From the NCBI GenBank assembly GCA_023374045.1, contig CM041783.1, forward strand, positions 119,103,503-119,167,502: a DNA stretch of 64,000 bases, in the 5' to 3' direction. The DNA comes from Limonium bicolor (taxonomy: Eukaryota > Streptophyta > Magnoliopsida > Caryophyllales > Plumbaginaceae). The notes below the pieces were generated by a model. It was not told where the DNA came from. It ran no database searches and saw only the letters and a list, made by a program, of their open reading frames with translations. Shown here in pieces: positions 11,976-22,839 of this stretch. Position numbers and translations under genes: made by a program. How positions within the stretch are numbered: the stretch's first letter is position 1; each line of letters begins with the position of its first letter.

Positions 11976-12011
11976 AACTTCGAGGACGAAGTTCTTTTAA
12001 GGGGGGTAGAT
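11976..12011 (+). promoter_or_regulatory. Terminal hairpin and 3' polypurine tract (beta)
   Basis: The hairpin AACTTCG-AGGA-CGAAGTT (11976-11993) has a 7-bp stem; the outer pair of alpha is lost because beta reads TAAACTT. The tract has six G residues (AAGGGGGGTAGA) before the LTR at 12012. Confidence 0.87.
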
Positions 12012-12731
12012 TGAAATACCCCAAACCTTGATATGTGGTTTAAATATCGAACTGTAGTATGTAAAGGCTAAAAAGTGCCTTAGAAACATCAGTGAACAAT
12101 TAAACCATAATAAAATGCAATAAAGCATTAAGACACAGTTTGAGCAAAAACATGCTCTAAGCTATGAGCGAACTTGGTTAGGACCCAAAGAGCCTACCAA
12201 GACTTAATAATATTTAATTATGATTTTATAAGGCTAATCAAGTCCTCAGGAAACCCTGGTAGACAATAAAACCAAACAAAACACAAGAAAATACCTTAAA
12301 GTCAATAAGAGCAAAATGTGCTCTAAGCTTGGGATAAATTTGTAAAAGACCTAATGGTCATACCTATACCTTATAAATATGTTAATGAACATAATAAATC
12401 AATTACCAAAGAAAACCAAGCTTGAAAACAAGTTAAAACACAAAATGTGCTTTAAGGAGTCTTAAAGCACGTTTTTGAAAAATTGTCTTGTAAATGAGTT
12501 TTGAATGGCTAAATGCCCATAATTACTCTTTAATTAACATGTGTACTATATAGTATCACATTTGGAAGTCTATATCAATGGGAAATCAAAAATTTCACTT
12601 CTATGTGCCTTGTTTTTGTGAATAGTGATTTTTATAAGCTAGTTTGTAACATATGTTGTTATAAGTAATTAAATTGACCAACAAAGACTATAATACCCTT
12701 AGTGATATAAAGGGGGCCGGTTTTTGTAGTA

Positions 12732-12903
12732 ATGAGTCACCAAACATGTTAACTTTTTAAGTAAATAAAGGTGACTCATAGGTTACTATTCGCTTTAAGT
12801 TATAAATATCTTCAAAAAGCAAAACCAATCTCATTTCTCTCATTTTTTCTTCATTTCACACGGTTCCACTCTTCTTCAACCTCTCTTCTTCTTGTTCTCT
12901 CTC
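12732..12903 (+). promoter_or_regulatory. LTR promoter-like block with canonical TATAAATA (beta copy 2)
   Basis: ATGAGTCA is at 12732-12739, TGACTCAT at 12772-12779, TATAAATA at 12801-12808 and a CT-rich stretch at about 12828-12903. Spacing is the same as in alpha. The third, upstream TGAGTCA of alpha is absent. Confidence 0.65.
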
Positions 12904-13124
12904 GGTAATACACCAACACCACCATTAACTCCATCTTTGATCTCTTGTAAAATCAAGCTCACTTGTCCAAATCAAAAACAAACACCACCATCTCTTCCTC
13001 TCATCAAGCTCTTCAATTCTATCTTTTCAAAATCCCAAGAGCTCCATTTCGGTGCCAAGAGGAATCACCATGGGAGGAGCTTGAGCTTGTGTTTCTACAT
13101 ATTATTACTCTCATTTGCTTCAAG

Positions 13125-13620
13125 GTAAGGAAACTCAAAGAAAAATGAAGTTTCCTCCATGTTTTTACCTTGACCGAAAATCACCATTAATGGTGCTCAT
13201 TGTGTTGCTTTGTTCTAGCTCCATTTGAATCTTTCAAGGACTTGGTGGAGTCCTCTCTTGGTAGATATTCCAATTCCCTTCAAAGGCCAAGGTAAAATAA
13301 CTATCTTAATGCTCTTTGAACAATGTAAAACCTAGGGTTTACAATGAGATTAAGCTTGGAGCTTGAATACTTATCACATTGTTTGTGTAATGTTTAGAAG
13401 TTGACAAGCAACTAAGCTTAGCCGATTTTAAACAAGGAAACAAGAAAAAGTTTGTGAGGAAAAGAGGTAAATATGCTATCTCAATGTGGTTTAATGCCTT
13501 AGGAGAAATGAGCTTATAATGCTTGCTAAAACTACCTAAAGAGCAAATGGTGAATGACTTAGTAAGGTGTTCTCAAGGAGACTAGTAAAAGAACATATGT
13601 CTTGGTGTGTGTAATTGCAG
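13125..13620 (+). other. Intron-like segment in the LTR leader (beta)
   Basis: Donor CAAG|GTAAGG and acceptor GTGTAATTGCAG|GTC bracket 496 nt, matching the alpha position. The second beta copy is 35958-36453. Both boundaries are kept while the sequence between them differs at many places, which favours a real signal. No transcript evidence is available. Confidence 0.47.
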
Positions 13621-14431
13621 GTCAAAGGCTTATATATTGTGGAAATTCAGTGTTTAAGGTTTATGTAATTTAAGGGCCTAAGAGCCATGTTGTTTAAGGG
13701 CCTAAGAGCCAAGCAATTTAAGTTATGCACTATATTGTGATGTAGTGCTAAATGTGTGAAGTCTTGTGTATAAAAATGTGTTTGATGGATTTTAGGTGTT
13801 TTTGAATGAAATAAGGTAAAAACCTAAGTGGTTGGATGTGAGTATATACAAGAGAAGCTATGGCAAAATTTGGAAAAATGTATAAGAAGTTCTAAGTGTT
13901 TTAAGTAAGTTTCGGTGAACTAGGAAGTGTTAAAGGTGAACAAATGTTTTACTTGGGAAGAAAACATGTATTAAGGTGATTTAGAGTGATGCAAGGATTT
14001 AGGTGTTATCTTGGAAGTTCTAGGAATTCGATGTGTGTTTTGAGAATGTATTTAAGTCTTGGAGAAGTTGTTTAAGGTTTAGGAATGTTGATGTACAAGG
14101 AAGAAGTGATGTTTAGGGTAAGATGTGAAAAGGGAGATTTAGTTAGTAAGAAAAGAAGTTTGAGAGATGATGTTAAGGTGTATAGGAAACACCTTGGTAT
14201 GGTGGTCATTAGAGGTGAAATACCACCTAGAAATCTTAAGGAGAAAACATTCCAAGTGCTAGGAATTTTGTAAGAAATTTGTGAATGATAAAATGGTTTT
14301 GGTGAGTGATTTAAAGAGTTAAGCATATGGCTAAAGGTGTGTTTGATGTGCCAAATGATTTTAGAACACATTAGGAGGCTTGTGGAAAAGTTTGGAGAAA
14401 ATTTGACAAGTTTTGGACAACTTCTGGTGTT

Positions 14432-14604
14432 GTCCGACCCAGTGGTCCGACCCAGGGTGGGTCGGACAGCTCTGTTTTAGTCACCGGTTGGAGTTTCTGG
14501 AATGGTCCGACCCAGATGGTTGGGTCGGACATGGGTCGGACATGTGTGTTCTAAGTCTCTGGAATGGTCCGACCCAGATGGTTGGGTCGGACGGTGGGTC
14601 GGAC
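14432..14604 (+). repeat. Beta palindrome cluster in the LTR (copy 2)
   Basis: It lies in the same place as the alpha cluster but is built on another arm. GTCCGACCCA occurs at 14432, 14445, 14505 and 14567; its inverse TGGGTCGGAC occurs at 14458, 14521, 14532, 14583 and 14595. Two units form perfect 10-bp stems with the 6-nt loop GATGGT (14505-14530 and 14567-14592). The core GTCCGA/TCGGAC is shared with alpha; the next four bases differ on both arms together. Confidence 0.85.
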
Positions 14605-16502
14605 GGCCCAAAGTATGTAAAAAAAATTTGTTTAAGGTTATAGGATGATGGGGAATATTAAGTAATGATGTTATAAGATTACAAAGGACATGTTAAGTGA
14701 GTTATAATGACAATTTAGTGGGGGAAAAGTTGTATTAAAATGTAAAGGTAAAACAAGTTAAAATTGTAAAGTTATGTAACTAAGTTAACGGGGAAAAGTT
14801 ATAAGCATTAGACATTAAATGATCGTGCTACCCCGATGTTAATAAAAGTACATGTAATGTTATCAGTTGTTCGAGAATTGCTCGAGGAACGTAAATGGAC
14901 GTGATAAAGTGGACTCCGGTGACAGGTATGGTTTTCTTGCAACCTGTGTCCTACCGGATTACACCGGCTTGTATGCCATATGTTTTTCTGTATGTTTGCC
15001 ACGTTGTAAGATAAAACATGTAATGAGTTTACAGTAATTCATATATGTGGCGTGTTCAACTCCGATACCATTTAACCTCGGCAGTGTTAACCTTAGTTAA
15101 CTGAGTCTAGGATCACATGAGAGTTCGGTATTCGGATTAAACGACCCAAACCATGGGGCGTTCTAACCACGGCTATGCGTGAGTTGATTATGTGATGTTG
15201 TGTATGTGAACGTAGGGATCTCCCTTGTATGTTTAACCCAGTTCTAATACTGTATGAGTGTAGTTATGATAGACTCCATAGTGGGGTTCTAACTAATATC
15301 TAAAAGTAAGTATGTACTAACAGTAATGAGGAATCCGGTTTGGTCGGTCGCGCGTTGTTTGGGAGAGGGTATCCTTCTTAGCCTTACCCTTCTCTTTGTT
15401 ATGGTTGTTTCCCTCACGGGTTATGATCTCCCATAGCTCACTCCAAAGCTTAGCTATTCTGACTTATGATCGGTTTAGGGGGAACATGTGTTTTGTGTGG
15501 TGTGTTCGGGCCTCCAAACCCGAACCATCTTAACTTAAGTTACTCGTCCGACTATTAGGACGGTAATGAGTGTTGTTGTTGTATAACGAGCTTACCATGG
15601 GGGTGACACCATTCTCTAGGCTCACCAGTGATTTAACTATGTTTGGGTCGGTTCCTAAGAGGACCGTTCCCGTTATGTTATGTGATGTTGTTGTAAGTAA
15701 ATCCTATTGTGATGTTATCATGTGCACGTGGAAACGTGAAGGGTGTTGTTATGTTTGGTTATGTGAGGAATATTATATGTTGTAAGATATGGAGTGTGTG
15801 GATCATGGATTTGAATCCCAGTTTGTGAAAAGAGGCGTTTAAGGATAACCCGATTTAAGGGTAAGTGTTGCCTATTAAGGAAGTAGCTCCATTAGAGGAG
15901 GAACACTCTAGGGATAATGAATACCATGAGTGACTTATTAAGTAAGGATATATTATCCGTTGTTGAGCCCGTTGAGGCGAAATGTTATGTGTTGTGTGTT
16001 TACAGTTGCATGCACGATTTAAATATAATCAATCGCATGCTAAGACGACAATTAGTTGTGCGTGGCCCGGTAGCATGTGGGCTGCGGGATTACCATACCA
16101 GCAAAGGTGCGCCCCTTGGGGGCCACCCTTTCTCTTCTTTTCCTATTTCAGGTACAAGGAGCTGGAAGCCGTTCGAGAGTAGGACGGGGTAGTCGTTGTA
16201 CATGGGTAATCGTTTATGTTGTATATACAGTAGGTGTAGTAAGACCGAAATTGTCATCGGCATTAGTTATAAATACTCGGTATAGTTGGAAGGTGTACGT
16301 TGTTGTTGTTGTTAATGGAAAGGGATAGTAATGTGTAGTAGCTCGGGAATTTAGCCCATCAGACCGGTACAACGTGTATGTATTAGCCTTGTTAGCCACG
16401 TGGGTGGCTAACGGCGTGTAACACCAACGAGTTAAGTAATGTGAGGGTTGTTTTTCCGCTGCAGTTTATGTAAGTGTATGTTGGATGGGGTGTTACAAAA
16501 AG

Positions 16503-16530
16503 TGGTATCAGAGCGAAGTATCGCTCTGAT
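16503..16530 (+). promoter_or_regulatory. PBS for initiator-Met tRNA inside a perfect hairpin (beta A)
   Basis: TGGTATCAGAGC (16503-16514) is complementary to the 3' end of plant initiator-Met tRNA, where minus-strand DNA synthesis would be primed. The PBS runs into an inverted repeat, ATCAGAGCGA (16507-16516) and TCGCTCTGAT (16521-16530), with the 4-nt loop AGTA. The PBS is thus mostly in the 5' arm, and the 3' arm repeats the tRNA acceptor strand CTCTGAT. The PBS call is secure. The role of the hairpin is unknown. Confidence 0.9.
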
Positions 16531-17668
16531 GACTGAATTACCGAGCTTAGGAAGTACCGAGTTAGGATTTAAGGTTGAGTGATAGCGTGAGAGATACGCT
16601 AGATAGGAATTTCCAGTGTGTACTGGAAACCTACAATAACCATCCCACCCTCCACAATCCCTGTTTTATAACTTGGGAGAGAACGCCAGAGAGATGGAAG
16701 TCCATCTTACTCGGGAATACCCGATCTGGCTGTTATTAAATACCTTTAGGGTACGGAGAAGCTGTCATACGGTAGATCCCGAAAACTGGGAATCCCGGAG
16801 ACGGTCTCCATCTGAACAATGTTAACTGCATTTAATAGCGAAGAATGGAGGATTTTGTGTGTAAGAGAATAGAATTTCCGGCAACCTGGGTCGACATGCA
16901 GAGCAGTCGAGAATAACCAGCTTGCAACGCACCGACCGTGCAACAGGCAAGAAGTGGATTCATGAAACCCGAGACGTGTCTACGGAACCATAATGATAAA
17001 TAATACACCAACGGTATACCAACCGACAAGGGAGACTACGACGTAGTGCCCAAATACGTGGAACGGGCTACAAGGAGAATACAATACTAAGAAAAGGGGT
17101 CTCCCATGAAGGAAACACCCTAGTTGATGATGTCAGTGAAGACATGAGAAGTCACCTAGAAGAGTCATTGTCAAGGCAGTAAGATCAGTGAGGGCAACAA
17201 GGCCACTGATGACAGTATGGGTAAAAACAATACCACAACCGGTATGTGTTAAACCGATAGCCAGTTAGCATGGCGCACTCGCCATAGCAAGTGCTGCTAT
17301 GACAGGGTTGTTCGGGAAATTTATAACCACTACAAAGTACTTAGTAAAGTACTAGAAGGTTAAATGTGATCGTCATAACAGTGGAAGGGCCTGTTAGCCT
17401 AACCCCTGTAATTGTAAGTACACCAGTCAGCAAGAAGCTAGACTTGGCTAAGGTAAGAAGATGTTGTGAAATCATGAAAAATTTTCTTTCAAACCCAGAT
17501 TATTCAAACCCTTTTCTTTTCAAAACCAAAATTTCTTTCAAACCAACACTTCTTTCTAACCTTCTTTTAAACCAAACCAGTAAAAACCCAAGGGCAGTTG
17601 ATAAAGATACAACAGTGGATAAACTTTCCCTCGATTAAGTTCGGGAAGCAAGGAACGAATATTGTCAC

Positions 17669-17673
17669 GGGAC
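17669..17673. other. Left target-site duplication GGGAC of the alpha insertion
   Basis: GTCACGGGAC is followed directly by the LTR start TGAAATA. The same left junction recurs at 40516-40520, 46075-46079 and 51636-51640. Identical junctions four times over mean that one insertion was copied, not that there were four insertions. Confidence 0.93.
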
Positions 17674-18393
17674 TGAAATACCCCAAACCTTGATATGCGG
17701 TTTAAATATTAAAATATGGTATGTAAAGGCTAAAAGTGCCTTAGGAACATCAGTGTACAATTTAAACCATAGTAAAATGCAATAAAGCATTAAGACACAG
17801 TTTGAGCAAAAACATGCTCTAAGCTATGAGCGAACTTGGTTAGGACCCAAAGAGCCTACCAAGGCTTAATAATATTCAAGTATGATTTAATTAGGCTAAT
17901 TAAGTCCTTAGGAAACTTTGGTAGACAATGAAACCAAACAAAACACAAATAAATACCTTAAAGTCAATAAGAGCAAAAATGTGCTCTAAGCTTGGGATAA
18001 ATTTGTATAAGACCTAATGGTCATACCTATACCTTATAAATATGTTAATGAACATATTAAATCAATTACCAAAGAAAACCAAGCTTGAAAACAAGTTAAA
18101 ACACAAAATGTGCTTTAAGGAGTCTTAAAGCACGTTTTTGAAAAATTGTCTTGTAAATGAGTTTTGAATGGCTAAATGTCCATCATTACTCTTTAATTAA
18201 CATGTGTACTATATAGTATCACATTTGGAAGTCTATATCAATGGGAAATCAAAAATTTCACAACAATGTGCCTTGTTTTTGTGAATAGTGATTTTTATAA
18301 GCTAGTTTGTAACATATGATGTTATAAGTAATTAAATGAGTCAATAAAGACTATAATACCCCTAGACTAAAAAGGGGGCCGGTTTTTGAAGTA

Positions 18394-18561
18394 ATGAGTC
18401 ACCAAACATGTTAACTTATTAAGTAAATAAAGATGACTCATAAGTTACTATTTGCTTTAAGTCATAAATATCTTCAAAAACAAAACCAAACTCACTTCTC
18501 TCATTTCTTTCTTCATTTCACACGGTTCCCTTCCTCTTCTACCTTTCTTCTTTCTGTTCTC
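18394..18561 (+). promoter_or_regulatory. LTR promoter-like block (alpha copy 3)
   Basis: It has the same layout as copy 1, with CATAAATA at 18463-18470. Confidence 0.58.
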
Positions 18562-19992
18562 ACGTTAATACAGCACCACCACCATGGAAGTCCACCTTTG
18601 AACCCTTGTAAAATCTAACTCACTTATCCAAATCAAAAACAAACACCACCATTCTCTTTGTCTCATCAAGCTCTTCAATTCTATCCTTTCAAAACTTCAA
18701 AAGCCCCATTTCGGTGCCATGGAGTTCCACCATTGAAGGAGCTTGAGCTTGTCTTTCCACATATTATTGATCTCCTTTGCTTCTAGGTAAGGAATCTCAA
18801 AGAAAATCAAGTTTCCTCCATGTTTTGTGTGTGACCGAAAATACTCATTGATGGAGCTCTTTGTGTGACCTTGTTCTAGCTTCATTCCAATCTCTTATGG
18901 ACTAGGTGGAGTCCTCTCTTGATATATATTCAAGCTCTCTTTCCATTCCAAGGTAAAACAATCATTTTAATACCTTAAGATAATATATGTAAACCTAGGG
19001 TTTACAATGAGATGAAGCATAAAGCTTATATACTCATTTCAATGTTGGTATATTGTTTAGTAGTTGACAAGGAATGAAATGCCTTACCGGTTTTAAAGGA
19101 AACAAGAAAGAAGTTTGAGTGGAAAAGAGGTAAATATGCTATCTCAATGTGGTTTAATGCCTTAGTAGAAAAGAGCTAATAATGCTTGTTAAAACTATCT
19201 AAAGAGCTAATGGTACATGACTTAGGAAAATGTTCTCAAGGAGACTAGTAAAAGGACATATGTCTTGTTGGTTGTATTTGCAGGTCAAAGGCTTATATAT
19301 GTGGAAATTCAGTGTTTAAGGTTTAAGCAATTTAAGGGCCTAAGAGCCATGCTATTTAAGGGCCTAAGTGCCAAGCAATTTAAGTTATGCACTATATTGT
19401 GATGTAGTGTAAGTTTGGTGAAGTCTTGTGTGTGATGGTGTTCTTGATGGATTTAGGTGTTCTTGAGTGTTTAATGGTGAAAACTATGAGCCTTGGAATG
19501 AGGATGTGCTAAGAGAACCCATGGCAAATTTGTAAAATGTATAAGGAGTTTTAAGTGCTTGAATGAACTTGGGTGAACTAGGAATTGTTAGGAATGAGTA
19601 AATGTTTCACTAAGGAAGAAAACGTGCATTAAGGTGTTACAAGGATTTAGGTGCTATCTTGGAAGTTCTAGGAATTCAAGGTGTGTTTTGAGAATGTATT
19701 TAAGTCTTGGAGAAGTTTGTTTAAGGTTTAGGTAATGTTGGTATCCAAGGAATAAATGATGTTTAGATAAGGTTTTGAGAAAGGAATTCAAGAAGTTGTG
19801 AAAAGAGGATTTTGTTTTGTAAGAAAGGATGTTTGGATGATGATGTTTGTGTGGAAGATATGTCCTGGTATAATGGTTAGAATAGGCATGAAACATCACT
19901 TAGAAACCTAAGGAGAAGATACTATAAGTGTTGGAAGCTTTGGAGGAATTTGGTTAAGTGTTTAAAGACTTGGAAATTGAATGTTTTGCCGT

Positions 19993-20170
19993 GTCCGAAC
20001 TTCCGTCCGGACATGGAAGTTCGGACAGGCTCTGTTGGGTAAAGGATTTTCCCACTCTCGAACTGTGTCCGAACTTGGGAAGTCCGGACACAAGTTCGGA
20101 CGTGTATATGGGTTTCAGTATTAGGTCTCGGCTTGCGTCCGAACTTGGAGGTTCGGACACAAGTTCGGAC
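19993..20170 (+). repeat. Alpha palindrome cluster (copy 3)
   Basis: It is identical in arrangement to 6341-6518, with all three stems intact. Confidence 0.85.
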
Positions 20171-22090
20171 AGGCCACTGTATGGACCAAAATTGTTGTTT
20201 TAAGGTATGGAAATGATGTGTAATGATGGGGATTGATAGGTAATGATGTTATAAGGTTGCTAAGGACATGTTAGGTGAGTTTTAATGACAATTTGGTGGG
20301 TGAAAAGTTGGAGTAAAATGAAGGAGTGAAACATGTTTAAAATGTAAAGTTATTCAACCAAGTTAACGGGGAAAAGTTATAAGCATTAGACTTTAAACGA
20401 ACATGTTACCCCAATGTTAATAAAAGTACATGTAATGTTATCAGTTGTTCGAGAATTGCTCGAGGAACGTAAGTGGACGTGATAAAGTGGACTCCGGTGA
20501 CAGGTATGGTTTTCTTGCAACCTGTGTCCTACCGGATTACACCGGCTTGTATGCCAATGTGTTTTCTGTATGTTTGCCACGTTATAAGATAAATCATGAA
20601 ACGAGTTTACAGTCGTTATTGTTGTTGTATGTTTACGTGCCGATACCGGTAACCTCGAATGCGCTTGAAGGGCTAGTTAACCACTATTAGGTAAACGTAG
20701 GAGAACGGTATCCGGTAACAACGTTTCCGACTTAAGGAACGTTCTAACCACGGCTATGCGTGAGTTGGATATGTGATGTTTGTGTGTGATGTTTGTAGGT
20801 GAATGTATGACTCTCCCTTCCCTTGTGTGTCTAACAAGACTTAACCCAATGTGTGATTGTTTAACTAAGTTCAATGATGAACTTCTGACAAGTGCTAACG
20901 GGGGGAGTGAGGAGTCCGGTCTGTTCCGGCCACGCGTGTGAGTATGGGGGTCGTTGTCATAGCAGGTTCGATCCTCTCTGTATGTTATGGTTGTTTTCCA
21001 ATTTGGTTCCCAACCTTCCCTATAGCTTAACCAAGGCTATTACTGACTCATGTCGGGCCACAGGGGCATACTATTGTTATGTTTGTTTCGGTGTGCTTGG
21101 ATCACTATATCCGAGACACCTTGTGTTAAGTTAACCGTTCATTTAACGAGACGGTAACGAGTTAAGTAACGAGCTTATCATGAGACTGGCAACATTCTCT
21201 AGGCTCACCAGTGTATTAACAATGTTTGGGTCGGTTCCTAAGAGGACCATGCCCGTTATGTTATGTATCTTTGTTGTGATGCAATATATTGCGGTGTTAT
21301 GATGTGCACGTGGAAACGTGCAAAGTGTTGTTAAGTGTTGTTATGTAGTGTATGTTATATGTTGTAAAATGTGGAGTATGTGGATTATGGATATGAATCC
21401 CAGTTTGAGAAAAGAGCATTTAAGGATAACCCGATTTAAGGGTAAGTGTCGTCTGTTAAGGAAGTAGCTCCATTAGAGGAACACTCTAGGGATATTGAAT
21501 ACCTTGAGTGACTTATTAAGTATGGATATATTATCCGTTTGATGAGCCCGTTGAGGCGAAATGATTATGTTTGTCTGTTTACAGTTGCATGCATGACTTA
21601 AAAATAATCAACCGCATGCTAAGACGACAATTAGTTGTGCGTGGCCCGGTAGCATGTGGGCTGCGGGATTACCATACCAGCAAAGGTGCTGAGCCCCTTG
21701 GGGGCCACCCTTTCTCTTCTTCTCCTATTTCAGGTACAAGGAGCTGGAAGCCGTTCGAGAGTAGGACGGGGTAGTCGTTGTACATGGGAAATCATTTATG
21801 TTGTATATATACAGTAGGTGTAGTAAGACCGAAATTGTTGTCGGCATTAGTTATAAATACTCGGTATAGTTGGAAGGTGTATGTTGTTGTGTGTTAATGG
21901 AAAGGGATAGTAATGTGTAGTCGCTCGGGAATTTAGCCCATCAGACCGGTACAATGTATGTGTATTAGCCTTGTTAGCCACGTGGGTGGTTAACGGCGTG
22001 TAACACCAGCGAGTTGAGTTAATTGATGAGTTGTGTATTCCGCTGCAGATTGTTGTTATGTATTGTTGTTGGATGGGGTGTTACAAAAAG

Positions 22091-22118
22091 TGGTATCAGA
22101 GCGAAGTATCGCTCTGAT
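22091..22118 (+). promoter_or_regulatory. PBS and PBS hairpin (alpha A, complete element)
   Basis: The PBS is 22091-22102 and the hairpin 22095-22118, identical to the beta copy. Alpha and beta A differ nearby by many substitutions and an indel, so the hairpin is conserved across subfamilies. Confidence 0.9.
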
Positions 22119-22727
22119 GACTGAATTACCGAGCTTAGGAAGTACCGAGTTAGGATTTTAGTACTTTGGGTTAAGGGTTGAGTGATAGCGTGAGAGATAC
22201 GCTAGTTAGGAACTACCAGTGACTACTGGAAACCTACTATATCCTTCCCGCCCTCCATAATCCCTGTTTTATAACTTGGGAAAGAACGCCAGAGAGATTA
22301 AAGTCCTCTCAAACTCGGGAAACCCGATCTGGCTGTTATTAAGTACCTCTATGAGAATGAAGAAACCTATGCATAGGAGAATCGAATTTCCGGCAACCTG
22401 GGGCGACATGCTGAGCAGTCGAGAATAACCAGCTTGCAACACACCGACCGTGCAACAGGCAAGAAGTGGATTAATGGAACCCGAGACAAGTGTCTACGGA
22501 ACCGCAGTTGTTAAGTGATACACCAACGGTATACCAACCGACAAAGGAACTACAACGTAGTGCCCAAACAAGAGACAAGTCTCAGTAACCACGATAATGC
22601 GTGGAACGGGCTACGAAGAGGAAACAATAAAAAAAAGGGTCTTCCAGAATGGGAAACACCCTAGTTAGTGATTATCATGTAAAGACAGTGAGAAGCCATC
22701 CGGTGGAATTATTATCAAGACTGTAAT

Positions 22728-22839
22728 ATCAGTGAGGGCCAACAAGGCCACTGATGACAGTGCGGGTAAAAACAACACCACAACCGGTATGTGTTGAACC
22801 GATAGCCAGTTAGCATGGCGCACTTGCCATAGCAAGTGC
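22728..22839 (+). other. Two hairpins in the alpha A segment
   Basis: The first (22728-22755) pairs ATCAGTG...GCC with GGCCACTGAT, a 10-bp stem with a 3-nt bulge and an AACAA loop. The second (22820-22839) is GCACTTGC/GCAAGTGC with loop CATA; it is perfect in alpha and has one mismatch in beta (GCACTCGC). A further GTACTT/AAGTAC stem follows in every copy, for example at 69-84. Confidence 0.65.

Larger units (their letters stand above)
8432..12011 (+). mobile_element. Beta internal region, 3' part (B), right of the nested insertion
   Basis: It begins with the target duplicate GGGAC and continues AATATAAGGGAGTTGAC, collinear with alpha B (403-4020) at roughly 95% identity by eye. It ends in GGGGGGTAGAT directly before the beta LTR. 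No reading frame of interest is present. It holds the internal polypurine module (10686-10721), a mini-hairpin array (11688-11887) and the terminal hairpin and polypurine tract (11976-12011). Compared with alpha B it carries short insertions near 9030-9060 and scattered substitutions that do not favour silent sites. Confidence 0.88.
12012..16497 (+). repeat. Beta LTR (copy 2), 5' LTR of the nested host element
   Basis: It starts TGAAATACCCC after a polypurine tract and ends GGGGTGTTACA, followed by AAAAG and the PBS. It is therefore at once the 3' LTR for the B on its left and the 5' LTR for the A on its right, the signature of LTR-LTR recombination. It is 4486 bp long. Identity to alpha is high over the first 800 bp and over the last few hundred, but poor in the middle (about 13700-14650 and 15000-15700), where the palindromes use GTCCGACCCA arms instead of GTCCGAACTT. 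Promoter-like sequence (12732-12903) has a canonical TATAAATA at 12801-12808. Confidence 0.92.
16498..17673 (+). mobile_element. Beta internal region, 5' part (A), with PBS and structured leader
   Basis: It follows the beta LTR with AAAAG and the PBS (16503-16514) and ends at GTCACGGGAC, where the alpha LTR interrupts it. Hairpins follow one another: 16507-16530 overlapping the PBS, TAGCGT/ACGCTA at 16583-16601, TTTCCAGT/ACTGGAAA at 16610-16629 and TCGGG/CCCGA at 16711-16724. A degenerate direct repeat TACCGAG(C/T)TAGG lies just after the PBS hairpin. Relative to alpha A it carries a block at about 16741-16860 that alpha replaces with a much shorter sequence (about 22346-22378). No coding sequence is seen. 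Confidence 0.88.
17674..22085 (+). repeat. Alpha LTR, 5' LTR of the complete alpha element (copy 3)
   Basis: It begins directly after the left target copy GGGAC (17669-17673) with no polypurine tract, as expected for an inserted 5' LTR. It ends at 22085 before AAAAG and the PBS. Lineage markers of the 5' LTR are AATATGG near 17715, CCCTTGTAAAATC near 18605, CAAAAGCCCC near 18700, CCAAGGTAAAAC near 18950, CATGTCGGG near 21050 and ATCCGAGAC near 21110. The same states are found in the LTRs at 40521, 46080 and 51641, showing that they descend from this one. The palindrome cluster is at 19993-20170. Confidence 0.93.
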
